36,352 nt of DNA from Nitrospirales bacterium (GCA_021604105.1 BQIW01000044.1:1-36352); one strand, 5' to 3'. Shown: positions 9,149 through 16,504, counted from the first letter of the stretch. Notes: generated by a model not told the origin, from the sequence alone. A program made the numbers and translations.

Positions 9149-10831
9149 TTAGCGAGAGCGACTGCCAAGATGGAGGGCGGAAATGTCTTTCACCAGTGTA
9201 AGTTGTAAACGAAATATTTTAACCGGATCGGGGAGATGGGGGAAAACCTGACCGGAATCCTGACACTCCAGGCAAGCCCCCAATAATTGTATTTGAAGAT
9301 CTTGTAAGCTCTCAAGAAAAAAGGGATCCTCGGGCCAATGCTGAAATTGGATATCACGAATTTCCCCGTCTTGCACATGGACCACACCCACTGCCGTCCG
9401 TTTATTTCCTGGGAGGTACCCCCGCATTGGGAGCCCTTCCGTTATCGCAGGAGCCCAATTGGATTTGATCAGACGTTCTAACTTCTGAAGATGGACTTCT
9501 GTCTCAACCAGGTGCGAAATCGGGATTTCCTCTTCTTGGAACTCCTCGAGAGGCTCCAGGATTACAAGAACTTGTTCGTTTGGAACAGGAACCACCACGC
9601 TATCAAATGTCACATGGTGCCCTTCCCGCTCTACCCAATCAACCGGGAATCTGACGAGCCCGGTGACAAACGGATTCGGCCACATAGGTACGGATACCCC
9701 TTGATTACCTCGCATTGAAAATTTGCCTTCGGTCCGCCACCCCCAATCGGAAAAAATTGCCAGCACGTCCTGCTTATCATTAAGAGCACGGATAAATACG
9801 CGGCGGGGCTTTTGAAAATGTTCAACAAATAATGATTGAGCCCCTGAACCCACGTCTAGGCTCGTTCTAAATCCAACTGAATCTACATCCCCACCCGAAT
9901 CGGTTCCTGAATTCTTCGTTTGCTCGAATATATTGGAAATCCGGTGAGGAGAAAAAAACAATGAAAAAGGAATTGACATGACCGGCACCGACTTCGCGGG
10001 ATCAAATAACAAGTGCAAAACCCGATACAAGGGCTGCCCCATTTCAACAACACATCCCTCATCCCAAATCGTTTCCGCTAACCGATACGCTTCCCTTCGC
10101 TCATACGTCAATTTTTCCAATGATAGTAATACATCAGTGGGATACACCATAGATGAAGCATTAGTTTCAGAGAAAATCACCTGTCGCCCTTTCCTATCAT
10201 ATCCAGATTCCTCCCTGAAGTGCGACTGCCGGCCCTCCGAATTATGATCGACCATTGAACGACTCAATCCATCAAGAGAAGGATCAAACACACCAATGAG
10301 GTGAGTCACAAGGTCTTGCTCTAAACCAGGGATATCCGACTCTACTCCCTGAGCGTTGACTGAGCTCACGACCACACCAGTCTCTACGTCGACAATTTGC
10401 AAATCCACGGAAAGAGTGTCCTGCTGCAAGTAGATTCTCCCTTGAATGAGATACCGGACTCCTTTTAATTGTCCAGGACCAACGGGATTCTCAACTGAAG
10501 AAAATCCTCTTTGTTGAACCCATTGCTCCCGTAAGACCGAACCCAGTGCATCACGCGATACCACCTCGAATTGTGGCCATTGCGCCAAATCACTGACCAG
10601 CATTTCTTGAAGTCCCCGACCCAGCCAACTTAGATGGGAATGTCGGCTCATATTTTCCAGAGGAAGGATAGCCACACTATGCGGTCGATTGAGAACACGC
10701 TGGTGTAAAGAGGGAATGGGGGTTGAAGATGATGAAGGAGAAGAAACGGGAACCTCAGGTGGCCTCTGACATCCTGCCACAATCACAAGACAGGCCAATA
10801 GACACCAGAAATTTTTGGGAGCCCTAGTCAA
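9149..10831 (-). CDS. Large CsgG/FlgO-like lipoprotein
   Basis: Predicted 560-residue lipoprotein. With the TTG start at 10831 the first 21 residues form a basic n-region (TRAPK), a hydrophobic core and the lipobox IVAGC with Cys21. A Ser/Pro linker follows, then a CsgG/FlgO/TolB-N-like domain with VAILPLENMS, WLGRGLQEMLVSDL, FEVVSRDALGSVLREQ and YLIQGRIY. This fold is found in the curli secretion channel CsgG, the Vibrio flagellar lipoprotein FlgO and the PBP activator LpoB. Residues from about 210 to the end are not recognisable. The frame stays open upstream into the pilZ gene, but those residues are a shadow. The TTG overlaps the PilZ stop by 8 nt, implying translational coupling, though no Shine-Dalgarno is visible. 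Context suggests a flagellar or envelope role. Confidence 0.75.
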   Translation of the reverse strand: MTRAPKNFWCLLACLVIVAGCQRPPEVPVSSPSSSSTPIPSLHQRVLNRPHSVAILPLENMSRHSHLSWLGRGLQEMLVSDLAQWPQFEVVSRDALGSVLREQWVQQRGFSSVENPVGPGQLKGVRYLIQGRIYLQQDTLSVDLQIVDVETGVVVSSVNAQGVESDIPGLEQDLVTHLIGVFDPSLDGLSRSMVDHNSEGRQSHFREESGYDRKGRQVIFSETNASSMVYPTDVLLSLEKLTYERREAYRLAETIWDEGCVVEMGQPLYRVLHLLFDPAKSVPVMSIPFSLFFSPHRISNIFEQTKNSGTDSGGDVDSVGFRTSLDVGSGAQSLFVEHFQKPRRVFIRALNDKQDVLAIFSDWGWRTEGKFSMRGNQGVSVPMWPNPFVTGLVRFPVDWVEREGHHVTFDSVVVPVPNEQVLVILEPLEEFQEEEIPISHLVETEVHLQKLERLIKSNWAPAITEGLPMRGYLPGNKRTAVGVVHVQDGEIRDIQFQHWPEDPFFLESLQDLQIQLLGACLECQDSGQVFPHLPDPVKIFRLQLTLVKDISALHLGSRSR

Positions 10832-11429
10832 GGACGGAATCGACAGGTTGCTTGAGGCGAAGCCGTTGCATGGTGGCTTGAGACCGAAGTGTGTGCCGAA
10901 TAATCGCTTCGCGATCATCAGAAGAAATTTTGGTGAACTCCACCGCAATCTCAAATCCCTGTTCCTTGCCTTTTGATTTTGCATCAATCCTAACAATTTT
11001 CCCAACAGCCTGAATCGGAATGAATGGTCGCAAAATGAGGCGTAGAACGAGAAAAGAACCAAGGGGATAGGATTCTTCGGAAAAAAATTTCATTCCAGAA
11101 CCGCACAGGCTCACTTTCGTAAATTCTGGAATGGCCCCCTTGAGATTTTTATCCTTTCCCAATGTCCGGAGTATGGATGTCAACATCCAGTCAATTCGCG
11201 TGACCATCTGTAATAGCAAAGGATCACGGATGGTCAGATCCTTTTCATCTACCATCGCCTTCACTAAATCCGGAGAGACCGCTAGCTCATCCCATTGCCA
11301 CTGGCTAAATTCTGCCCCATCAAGATCAATCGTTTCATAAGAGAAGGCAAGAGGAATCTCAACCCACAGACATACAGGCACATCTACACGGCAATCTTGA
11401 CGTCGATCCTCAGAAGCCACGAAATCCAT
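10824..11429 (-). CDS. PilZ-domain protein, helix-inserted (tPilZ-like) type
   Basis: A 201-residue protein with the N-terminal arginine motif RRQDCR (Arg10 and Arg14 give RxxxR), as in PilZ domains that bind cyclic di-GMP. The beta-barrel part resumes only near residue 103 with VSLCGSGMKF, at the place of the usual D/N-x-S-x-x-G motif. About 75 mainly helical residues lie between, as described for tetrameric PilZ proteins such as Xanthomonas XC_6012. The second motif reads S-L-C-G-S-G: it keeps the last Gly but not the Asp/Asn and Ser, so ligand binding is uncertain. Start at 11429 has AAGG 7-8 nt upstream. It sits in the late-flagellar block, so a motility link is plausible; the following lipoprotein gene overlaps it. 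Confidence 0.78.
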   Translation of the reverse strand: MDFVASEDRRQDCRVDVPVCLWVEIPLAFSYETIDLDGAEFSQWQWDELAVSPDLVKAMVDEKDLTIRDPLLLQMVTRIDWMLTSILRTLGKDKNLKGAIPEFTKVSLCGSGMKFFSEESYPLGSFLVLRLILRPFIPIQAVGKIVRIDAKSKGKEQGFEIAVEFTKISSDDREAIIRHTLRSQATMQRLRLKQPVDSVLD

Positions 11430-11514
11430 AAGACACCTTTATAAGAGTAGCCATTTCATCACACACAATCCAGGCAAAAGCAATACTGAGGAATCCTAAG
11501 GCAAAGTTTTCATA

Positions 11515-11766
11515 CTAGGGGTTCCTCTCAGCATGAAGGCTACGAATTTCGACAAGAATATCCCTGGCTTGTTCTGCAGCCCCAAGAATTTTCTCTAACT
11601 GTCGCTTTAGCTGATCATCTTCGCACCGACGTAGCGCTAACTGTGAAAACACTACAATAGGCAGCAATTTATTGGAGAGCGAATGTAATAATTTTCCGTT
11701 GTGTGCTGAATTTTCTGCCAAAACAGACAAAGAAGCGTTTACAGGTGATAGGAATGGTTCGGCCAT
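11515..11766 (-). CDS. Orphan DHp-like (histidine kinase dimerisation) small protein
   Basis: An 83-residue, all-helical protein. Residues 26-46 (LLHSLSNKLLPIVVFSQLAL) resemble the H-box helix of sensor kinases of the HDLNNLLTPILGYAELAL type, with His28 at the phospho-acceptor place and Asn32 conserved. Residues 50-76 (DQLKRQLEKILGAAEQARDI) match the second DHp helix. There is no ATP-binding domain, and the next gene is 86 nt away, so this is not simply a broken kinase visible here. It could be a histidine phosphotransfer protein, a kinase-binding decoy or only a four-helix scaffold. I chose the ATG at 11766 because AAGGA lies 8 nt upstream; an adjacent TTG at 11769 is possible. Setting between FliT-like and PilZ genes points to motility control. 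Function not proven. Confidence 0.65.
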   Translation of the reverse strand: MAEPFLSPVNASLSVLAENSAHNGKLLHSLSNKLLPIVVFSQLALRRCEDDQLKRQLEKILGAAEQARDILVEIRSLHAERNP

Positions 11767-12079
11767 CAAATCGTTCCTTCAAATGGAGGAGATAAATAAC
11801 TAGCCGTGTCATCCTCCATAAAGGGGAATTTCTTTGTTGAGGGATGCAATCCAGCAATAACCATACCCGGACAGTCTATCCTCCTCTTCGGCTGTTTTAT
11901 GAGAGAAATGTAGGAAAGAAGGAAACATGAAGAAAAAAAGATTAAGGTTATCTTGACTTTGTTCGTCAAAATGATAACAGGGAAAAATCGTCATGACAGA
12001 CACAGACATTGGAATTGGGTTATCTGCGAAAATTTTAAGCTGAAGCGCACGGAAATCCCTCAAACATCCCCCTCCATTT
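11767..12079 (-). other. Intergenic stretch between the fliT-like and DHp-like genes
   Basis: About 310 nt with no convincing gene, AT-rich around 11930-11990. A possible minus-strand promoter reads TTGACG (11969-11964), 17 bp, then CTTAAT (11946-11941), which would serve the DHp-pilZ-lipoprotein genes. The match is modest. A 67-codon frame (11766-11969) begins with that same TTG, has no ribosome-binding site, and is not called. Confidence 0.4.
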
Positions 12080-12394
12080 TTAAATGGTCAAAAGATGTCG
12101 AACCGTGCCTGTCTGATGTCCAGCCCACTGCCGTTTTAAAATCCCTAACCTGCGGCGATATTCCTGGATATCATTCAGATGTTGGTTGATTGCCTCTTGG
12201 ACTTCTTGAACCCTGGTAATGAGCCATCGGTCAGATTCCATTAGAACTTGGATCGAATGTAAAGAGAGGGATGGTTGTAGTCCCTGGGACAGTCGCTGAT
12301 CATAGAGAGCAATTACCTGATCCCATTGACCATGTCGGGCTGCCTCCATGGCATCTTGGGTGAGCCGCTCTACTAGGCAATTGGTATCAGACAT
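12080..12394 (-). CDS. fliT: FliT-like flagellar export chaperone
   Basis: A 104-residue helical protein beginning MSDTNCLVERL. The segment ARHGQWDQVIALYDQRL (about 18-34) resembles the first helices of FliT-type proteins, which hold the cap protein FliD before export and restrain the FlhDC/FlhC regulator in enterics. Sequence similarity in this family is low, so the call leans on position immediately after fliS and fliD. The start at 12394 is preceded only by a weak GGGTG. The longer open frame to 12466 runs into fliS and gives a Trp/Arg-rich peptide that looks non-coding. The gene begins 13 nt after the fliS stop. Confidence 0.68.
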   Translation of the reverse strand: MSDTNCLVERLTQDAMEAARHGQWDQVIALYDQRLSQGLQPSLSLHSIQVLMESDRWLITRVQEVQEAINQHLNDIQEYRRRLGILKRQWAGHQTGTVRHLLTI

Positions 12395-12407
12395 CAGGCA
12401 CCCGTAT

Positions 12408-12800
12408 TTATATCCCAACTGCCTGAGCCTTGGTACCTTGAACCGCCAAATCCAACCAGGCCTCACGGATAAGAGACAGACAACGGATAGGGCCTTCTAA
12501 GCGCCGGGGTTCATTTTTGAGATTGGCTTGAGTCAACTCAAATTGGATATATTCATACATTCGGCGCAGATCTTTTGCGATTCCCCCACCTTCCTCCATA
12601 TTGAGGGAGGCGGATAATTCCCCAATCACTCGAAGGGCACGATCAAGAAACCGAGCCTTGTCCTGAAAATTCGAGGCCACCATCCCCTCTTGTGCTAATT
12701 TCATCGAAGAAATAGCTCCATCATATAAAATTACGACTACTTGAACGGAAGATGCTGTTTGAATTTGCGTATTTGCATAGGACTGAGCACCAACCATCAT
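12408..12800 (-). CDS. fliS: Flagellin export chaperone FliS
   Basis: FliS binds the C-terminus of flagellin in the cytosol, blocks premature polymerisation and delivers it to the type III export gate. The 130-residue product shows the family pattern: a YANTQIQTASSVQVVVILYDGAI N-terminal helix region, the central FLDRALRVIGELSASLNMEEGG and the YEYIQFELTQAN helix. An AGAGGA-like site (AGAGGA, 7 nt before the ATG at 12800) supports this start; a second ATG follows immediately. It lies 15 nt downstream of fliD and 13 nt upstream of the fliT-like gene, the usual fliDST order. Confidence 0.93.
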   Translation of the reverse strand: MMVGAQSYANTQIQTASSVQVVVILYDGAISSMKLAQEGMVASNFQDKARFLDRALRVIGELSASLNMEEGGGIAKDLRRMYEYIQFELTQANLKNEPRRLEGPIRCLSLIREAWLDLAVQGTKAQAVGI

Positions 12801-12815
12801 ACATTCATCCTCTCT

Positions 12816-14231
12816 TTAGCCATTAATTGAAGGAAATCCGTTCTGTAGCAATGACAATTGACTTTGTAATCTGGCCAATAACCCATCCAAATTGGCAAAT
12901 TTCAGGCGTTGCTGTTCCTCAAAACGGGCCAACGATTCTTCTTTAAATGAAATTTGTTTCGTAAAATCATTTACCTGTTTCGTTAATCTCTTTTGTCGAA
13001 GTGTGAGCGAGCCCGTGTCAATATCATCTAATCCATCAATTGCATTCACCACCAATTCCCCAATCCCATTGGTGCCCGTCGTGGCATTTTTGACAAACAG
13101 GTCACGAACGGCCGAAAAGTTGCTACTCAAGGCCGAATCTAAGGTCGCTTCATTTAGCTTAATCGTTCCATCGGCTGTTTGCGTTTCAAATCCAATTTGG
13201 GAAACCCCGGAATATTTCGTCAAACCGCTGATTGGGGAAAAGACAGATTCCCTGACTCGATCAAGGACCGATCGAGCTAAACTCTCTCCAACAAAAATTC
13301 CTCGCTCTTTTGTTTCGGTATTATAAAACGTGCGCTCATTCACGAATGTCACAATCTCATTGTACCCATTCACAAATTCTGAGATCGCTTCCTTGACCGC
13401 ATCATTATCTTGATTCACCGAAATCGTAACCGGATTTGTGGCGTCCACAGCTTGAAGATTGAGGGTGAGCCCATCCACGACATCAGTAAGTGTATTGCTC
13501 GAGCGGTTGATCGTAAGGGACTCGGTTCCGGCCTCGACATCCGTCACCCCCAACACGACTTCGGAATCCTGCGCGGCTTGAAATGTATCGACTCCCGTCG
13601 CCACCGTATCTAGTATCGTATCATCAGTCACAATCGTGATGGCCTGATCGAGTCCGGTTTCATTCGATGACAACACGAGACGATATTCTGGCAAAGCTTC
13701 ACTTCCCGTATTTAAGATCGAGGCACTTACCCCGGCGCCAAGATCATTAATTGCGGACCTTAAATCATCCAAGGTAGCCGTGGCATCTAAGTTCACCGTT
13801 TGAACCGAACCGGCACCCACTTGAAATTGAAATGTTCCCGATCCGCCGCTAACAATGTCCGAATCAGCTGCGGAAACCGCCGTGGAGGATGTTGAAATAA
13901 TTTGATGTGCGGAAGCCAACTGATTAACCGTCACCTGATAGGTGCCTGGGGACGCGGAAGAAGACACTGCTGCCGACAATGGTGTCTGTGCGCTGGGAGA
14001 GGCCACGTTGACTTGAGTTTTATTGAAACTGACTCGATTGCGGAGATTGCTCGCCAAACCTTGGAAGCTGAGTAATTTACCTTCCAACAAACCCAATTCG
14101 GTTTGTTTTTTTTGGGCCTGAAGCTTTTTCTGGGTCAGCCCATCAATGGGAAGGCGTTCTGCCTGAACCAGCGCATCGACTACCGGTCCAAAATCAACGC
14201 CATTTCCAAGCCCACCAAAACTAATAGCCAT
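12816..14231 (-). CDS. fliD: Flagellar hook-associated protein 2, filament cap FliD
   Basis: FliD forms the oligomeric cap at the filament tip, under which exported flagellin folds. The 471-residue product has the FliD N-terminal domain (GLGNGVDFGPVVDALVQAER at 7-26), a Ser/Thr/Ala-rich beta central region with TYQVTVNQLASAHQI, and a C-terminal domain with VNGYNEIVTFVNE and a final coiled coil (RLTKQVNDFTKQI to the LLARLQSQLSLLQ end). AAAGGA lies 7-8 nt before the ATG. Length is typical. It is separated from flaG by about 130 nt in which I see no clear sigma-28 or sigma-54 site. Confidence 0.95.
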   Translation of the reverse strand: MAISFGGLGNGVDFGPVVDALVQAERLPIDGLTQKKLQAQKKQTELGLLEGKLLSFQGLASNLRNRVSFNKTQVNVASPSAQTPLSAAVSSSASPGTYQVTVNQLASAHQIISTSSTAVSAADSDIVSGGSGTFQFQVGAGSVQTVNLDATATLDDLRSAINDLGAGVSASILNTGSEALPEYRLVLSSNETGLDQAITIVTDDTILDTVATGVDTFQAAQDSEVVLGVTDVEAGTESLTINRSSNTLTDVVDGLTLNLQAVDATNPVTISVNQDNDAVKEAISEFVNGYNEIVTFVNERTFYNTETKERGIFVGESLARSVLDRVRESVFSPISGLTKYSGVSQIGFETQTADGTIKLNEATLDSALSSNFSAVRDLFVKNATTGTNGIGELVVNAIDGLDDIDTGSLTLRQKRLTKQVNDFTKQISFKEESLARFEEQQRLKFANLDGLLARLQSQLSLLQNGFPSING

Positions 14232-14360
14232 CCGATATTCCTTTCGTCATTCTCTATACCATGACGAAATGCATAACGTTCTTCGATCGTATCAAGAGAA
14301 CGCGATCTCTCAGAGGCAGGAACTCTGGGTTCATGAGCTGCAAACGAATTGAAACGTCCA

Positions 14361-14759
14361 CTAAATATTTTCTTCTACAAACAAACCTGACTGTCCGGAA
14401 AATAAACGCGCAAGATCTACCACCTGTTCTGAAGGTATCTGTCGGATGAGGTCACCTGATTCTTTATCCACGACTCGAAAAATCACCTGATTAATATCCT
14501 TTTCCAAAGAGATCTCAATTCGGGGATCAACCTGCTTCACCCTTTCTTGAAGGCGAGCCACTGTTGCCTGGACCTGCTCCGCAGTCAATATTTCATTCAC
14601 CGTTGAATCCTTGGAAAAGTCTGGCCCATAGACTGGCGGTTTGGTCTCTGATTTGCGCTGAATATCACCCGTGATGGATTTCTGTCCATCTCGCACGCGA
14701 ATCTCATTTCCAACGGAGATATTTATAAAAGAGGCGCTGTCAGAAAGCGTTGAAATCAT
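14361..14759 (-). CDS. flaG: FlaG-family flagellar protein
   Basis: A 132-residue FlaG protein. The family is linked to control of flagellar filament length, though its mechanism is unclear. The conserved C-terminal half is plain: a helix LTAEQVQATVARLQERVKQ, then strands with ISLEKDINQVIFRVVDKESGDLIRQIPSE, where the RVVDK/IRQIP pattern is diagnostic, and a final helix. The N-terminal 55 residues are low-complexity and variable, as usual. No clear Shine-Dalgarno precedes the ATG. The gene lies 68 nt downstream of fliC, past a strong hairpin, so it may be expressed by read-through at a lower level than flagellin. Confidence 0.9.
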   Translation of the reverse strand: MISTLSDSASFINISVGNEIRVRDGQKSITGDIQRKSETKPPVYGPDFSKDSTVNEILTAEQVQATVARLQERVKQVDPRIEISLEKDINQVIFRVVDKESGDLIRQIPSEQVVDLARLFSGQSGLFVEENI

Positions 14760-14784
14760 AATGGGTTAACCACAACTGTTTTTA

Positions 14785-14819
14785 AAGGAGAAACCGGGAC
14801 TAAGTCCCGGTTTCTCCTT
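14785..14819 (-). terminator. Hairpin terminator after fliC
   Basis: A perfect 16-bp inverted repeat (arms 14785-14800 and 14804-14819, loop 3 nt) begins 8 nt after the fliC stop. On the minus strand it ends ...CTCCTTTAAAAA, so the T-run is short. It fits a terminator or attenuator that lets abundant flagellin mRNA end here while some transcripts continue into flaG-fliD-fliS, and it would also protect the fliC 3' end. Confidence 0.8.
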
Positions 14820-14827
14820 ATGACTGA

Positions 14828-15655
14828 TTACTGCAGCAAGGCGAGGGCTTGCTGAGGCAACGTATTTGCTTGGGCCAGTATTGACGTACCCGCCTGAACT
14901 AATATTTGGTTCCTTACGAACTTCGCTGACTCAAAGGCAATATCAGCATCACGAATCCGTGATTCAGCAGCGGTGATATTCTCACCGGCCACTTGCAGAT
15001 TCCCAACGGCAGCATCAATCCTGTTTTGCAATGACCCGATATTCGCTCGAGCAGACGCCACGGCACTAATGGCGCTATCGATGTTAGACAATGCGTCCAA
15101 TGCGTTGCTGGAAGTTGACACATTGGTCGAAGCGAGATTTAAGGTATTTGTGTTTAAGTCATTCAGAGACAAGGTAAGCGTATCATTCGCGGAACTCCGG
15201 AAACCGATTTGGATGCTCAACGAATCATTTCCGGTTCCACTTAACAGTTTTACCCCATTGAACTCGGTCACTGAGGAAATTCGATCGATTTCCGATCGGA
15301 GGGCAACAAATTCCTGATCAAGGAAAGACCGTTCATTCGAACCAAGGATTCCACTGGCTGATTGTTCGGCAAGCTCCCGAAGACGGCCTAACAGATTCCC
15401 AATGCCTTCGGCACCACCGTCTGCAATCTGCAACAAGCTTATACCGTCATTTGAGTTTCTGACGGCTTGATTAATACTGCGAATCTGGGCCCGTAAGGTT
15501 TCGGATATTCCTAAACCTGCGGCATCATCTGCAGCCCGGGTTATTCGCAAACCCGAAGAAAGACGGGCGACCGACCCTTCCAATTGGGAACTGGACACGC
15601 CCAAGTTCCGTTGAGCGTTGAGTGATGCAACATTGTTGTTAACGACAAGTGCCAT
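14828..15655 (-). CDS. fliC: Flagellin, short form
   Basis: The filament subunit. The 275-residue protein has the conserved N-terminal D0/D1 (VNNNVASLNAQRNL, ARLSSGLRITRAADDAAGLG, NDGISLLQIADG) and C-terminal D1/D0 (NLQVAGENITAAESRIRDAD, ILVQAGTSILAQANTLPQQ). The variable D2/D3 part is nearly absent: only about 50 Ser/Thr/Asn-rich residues (around 140-190) separate the cores. That stretch is a natural place for O-glycans. An AAGGAGG site lies 5-6 nt before the ATG, the strongest in the window. A sigma-28-type promoter, a 5'-leader hairpin and a strong downstream hairpin frame it as a highly expressed single-gene unit. It lies directly downstream of the sugar and glycosyltransferase locus. Confidence 0.98.
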   Translation of the reverse strand: MALVVNNNVASLNAQRNLGVSSSQLEGSVARLSSGLRITRAADDAAGLGISETLRAQIRSINQAVRNSNDGISLLQIADGGAEGIGNLLGRLRELAEQSASGILGSNERSFLDQEFVALRSEIDRISSVTEFNGVKLLSGTGNDSLSIQIGFRSSANDTLTLSLNDLNTNTLNLASTNVSTSSNALDALSNIDSAISAVASARANIGSLQNRIDAAVGNLQVAGENITAAESRIRDADIAFESAKFVRNQILVQAGTSILAQANTLPQQALALLQ

Positions 15656-15677
15656 ACTTTCCTCCTTGATGGCTGTA

Positions 15678-15701
15678 CCTCAAAGGATCCTTCCCTTGAG
15701 G
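15678..15701 (-). promoter_or_regulatory. Hairpin in the flagellin mRNA leader
   Basis: On the minus strand CCTCAAGGGA pairs with TCCTTTGAGG (10 bp with one G-T pair, 4-nt loop). It ends about 22 nt before the fliC start, just 5' of the Shine-Dalgarno. It could stabilise the flagellin mRNA or be a binding site for a post-transcriptional regulator; flagellin leaders are regulated this way in some bacteria. Confidence 0.5.
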
Positions 15702-15773
15702 GAGAATTAATTAGATGGGCCGACTGCCCTCCTCAAAAGTTGTGAAGTGAACTAATTTCCACCTCTGCCGTAT

Positions 15774-15800
15774 GTATCGACCACCAAGAGGAAAACTTGA
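15774..15800 (-). promoter_or_regulatory. Sigma-28 (FliA)-type flagellin promoter
   Basis: On the minus strand TCAAGTTT (15800-15793), an 11-bp spacer, then GTCGATAC (15781-15774). The consensus is TAAAGTTT-N11-GCCGATAA, so 7 of 8 and 6 of 8 positions agree with exact spacing. It points at fliC about 120 nt downstream, as expected for a class-3 flagellar gene. Confidence 0.78.
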
Positions 15801-15887
15801 GGGTGGGATAACCAATCAATTGTGTCTCTACCAGAACCCCCCTTAAGAATCCAGGCAGTAACCAAACGGGGTAACCAGAGGGAACTT

Positions 15888-15939
15888 CATTCCATATCCC
15901 TCAGTGATAACTCGGTAGGAAGCTCCAGGGAATGGAATG
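15888..15939. repeat. Interrupted inverted repeat upstream of the fliC promoter
   Basis: CATTCCATATCCCT (15888-15901) and AGGGAATGGAATG (15927-15939) pair over 13 bp with one bulged base, around a 25-nt loop. It lies 16 nt past the stop of the preceding gene and about 90 bp upstream of the fliC -35. No T-run follows on either strand, so it may be an operator or an mRNA 3'-end structure rather than a standard terminator. Confidence 0.5.
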
Positions 15940-15955
15940 ATGCGAAAGCATGGCC

Positions 15956-16504
15956 TCACAGAGGAGGGGTAATATTTCGAGAAAGACAAGGAATCACTTC
16001 ATACTCCAACATGTCTGCGATTCGAACCCCATCTTCGTTTTCTCGAGCATTCAGTAATTCTTTGATCCAGAACGTTAGGTCATGGATGACCTCAGGCTTT
16101 TTAAGCCCCATAGATTCATGAACCTGTAGCCACTCAAGGTAATCGGCTATTTGGCCGAACCATTGGTCTAGCTGGTGGTATTTTCCATCCCCTCGTCGGA
16201 AAGCATTAACAAACTTCTGTCCTTGATCGCGTAGCTGTGCTCCGAATTGTTGGCCTGTTTTTTCAGAATACTGCACGATGGTTTCCACATGTTTACTCAC
16301 GGCCGCTATCGATCCAAACGAGCTCGCCAATTTGGCCAAGGTGGGAGGCACTAACTCCCGATCCGTCATCTTCCGATTCCCAACTATTAATTCCGTCACC
16401 AAACACCCCTTGGCCTGAGCGCGGTCACTCAAATTGGCCAGAACTTCCCCTAGCTGCACACGATCACCCACTTCCCAGGTTTCTTCATCCAATTGTACGT
16501 GCAT
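15956..16504 (-). CDS. Protein of unknown function between the sugar locus and fliC
   Basis: A 182-residue protein I do not recognise. The N-terminus (MHVQLDEETWEVGDRVQLGE) is strand-rich and followed by LSDRAQAKGCLVTELIVGNRKMTDREL. From about residue 60 it is helical, with YHQLDQWFGQIADYLEWLQ and a C-terminal helical pair ending IPCLSRN. There is no signal peptide or membrane span, so it is probably cytosolic. The ATG at 16504 lies inside the end of the upstream GT9 gene (20-nt overlap) and is preceded by a run of eight G, which can serve as its ribosome-binding site. Coupling to the GT9 gene and position before fliC suggest a role in flagellin handling or glycosylation, but that is inference. 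Confidence 0.72.
   Translation of the reverse strand: MHVQLDEETWEVGDRVQLGEVLANLSDRAQAKGCLVTELIVGNRKMTDRELVPPTLAKLASSFGSIAAVSKHVETIVQYSEKTGQQFGAQLRDQGQKFVNAFRRGDGKYHQLDQWFGQIADYLEWLQVHESMGLKKPEVIHDLTFWIKELLNARENEDGVRIADMLEYEVIPCLSRNITPPL

Larger units (their letters stand above)
15656..15955 (-). other. fliC upstream control region
   Basis: About 300 nt without a gene, between the unknown 182-residue protein gene and fliC. It holds a sigma-28-like promoter (15774-15800), a leader hairpin (15678-15701), an interrupted dyad (15888-15939) and two direct copies of GTAACCA 13 bp apart (15858-15864 and 15871-15877). The predicted flagellin leader is about 110 nt. Confidence 0.7.

Noticed and set aside
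10832-11062. N-terminal extension of the CsgG-like lipoprotein frame
   Set aside because: It overlaps the well-supported PilZ gene in another frame; the lipoprotein signal starts only at 10831.
11766-11969. A 67-codon minus-strand frame with a hydrophobic N-terminus before the DHp-like gene
   Set aside because: TTG start without ribosome-binding site, ends inside the DHp-like start region, and no protein-like pattern after the first 25 residues.
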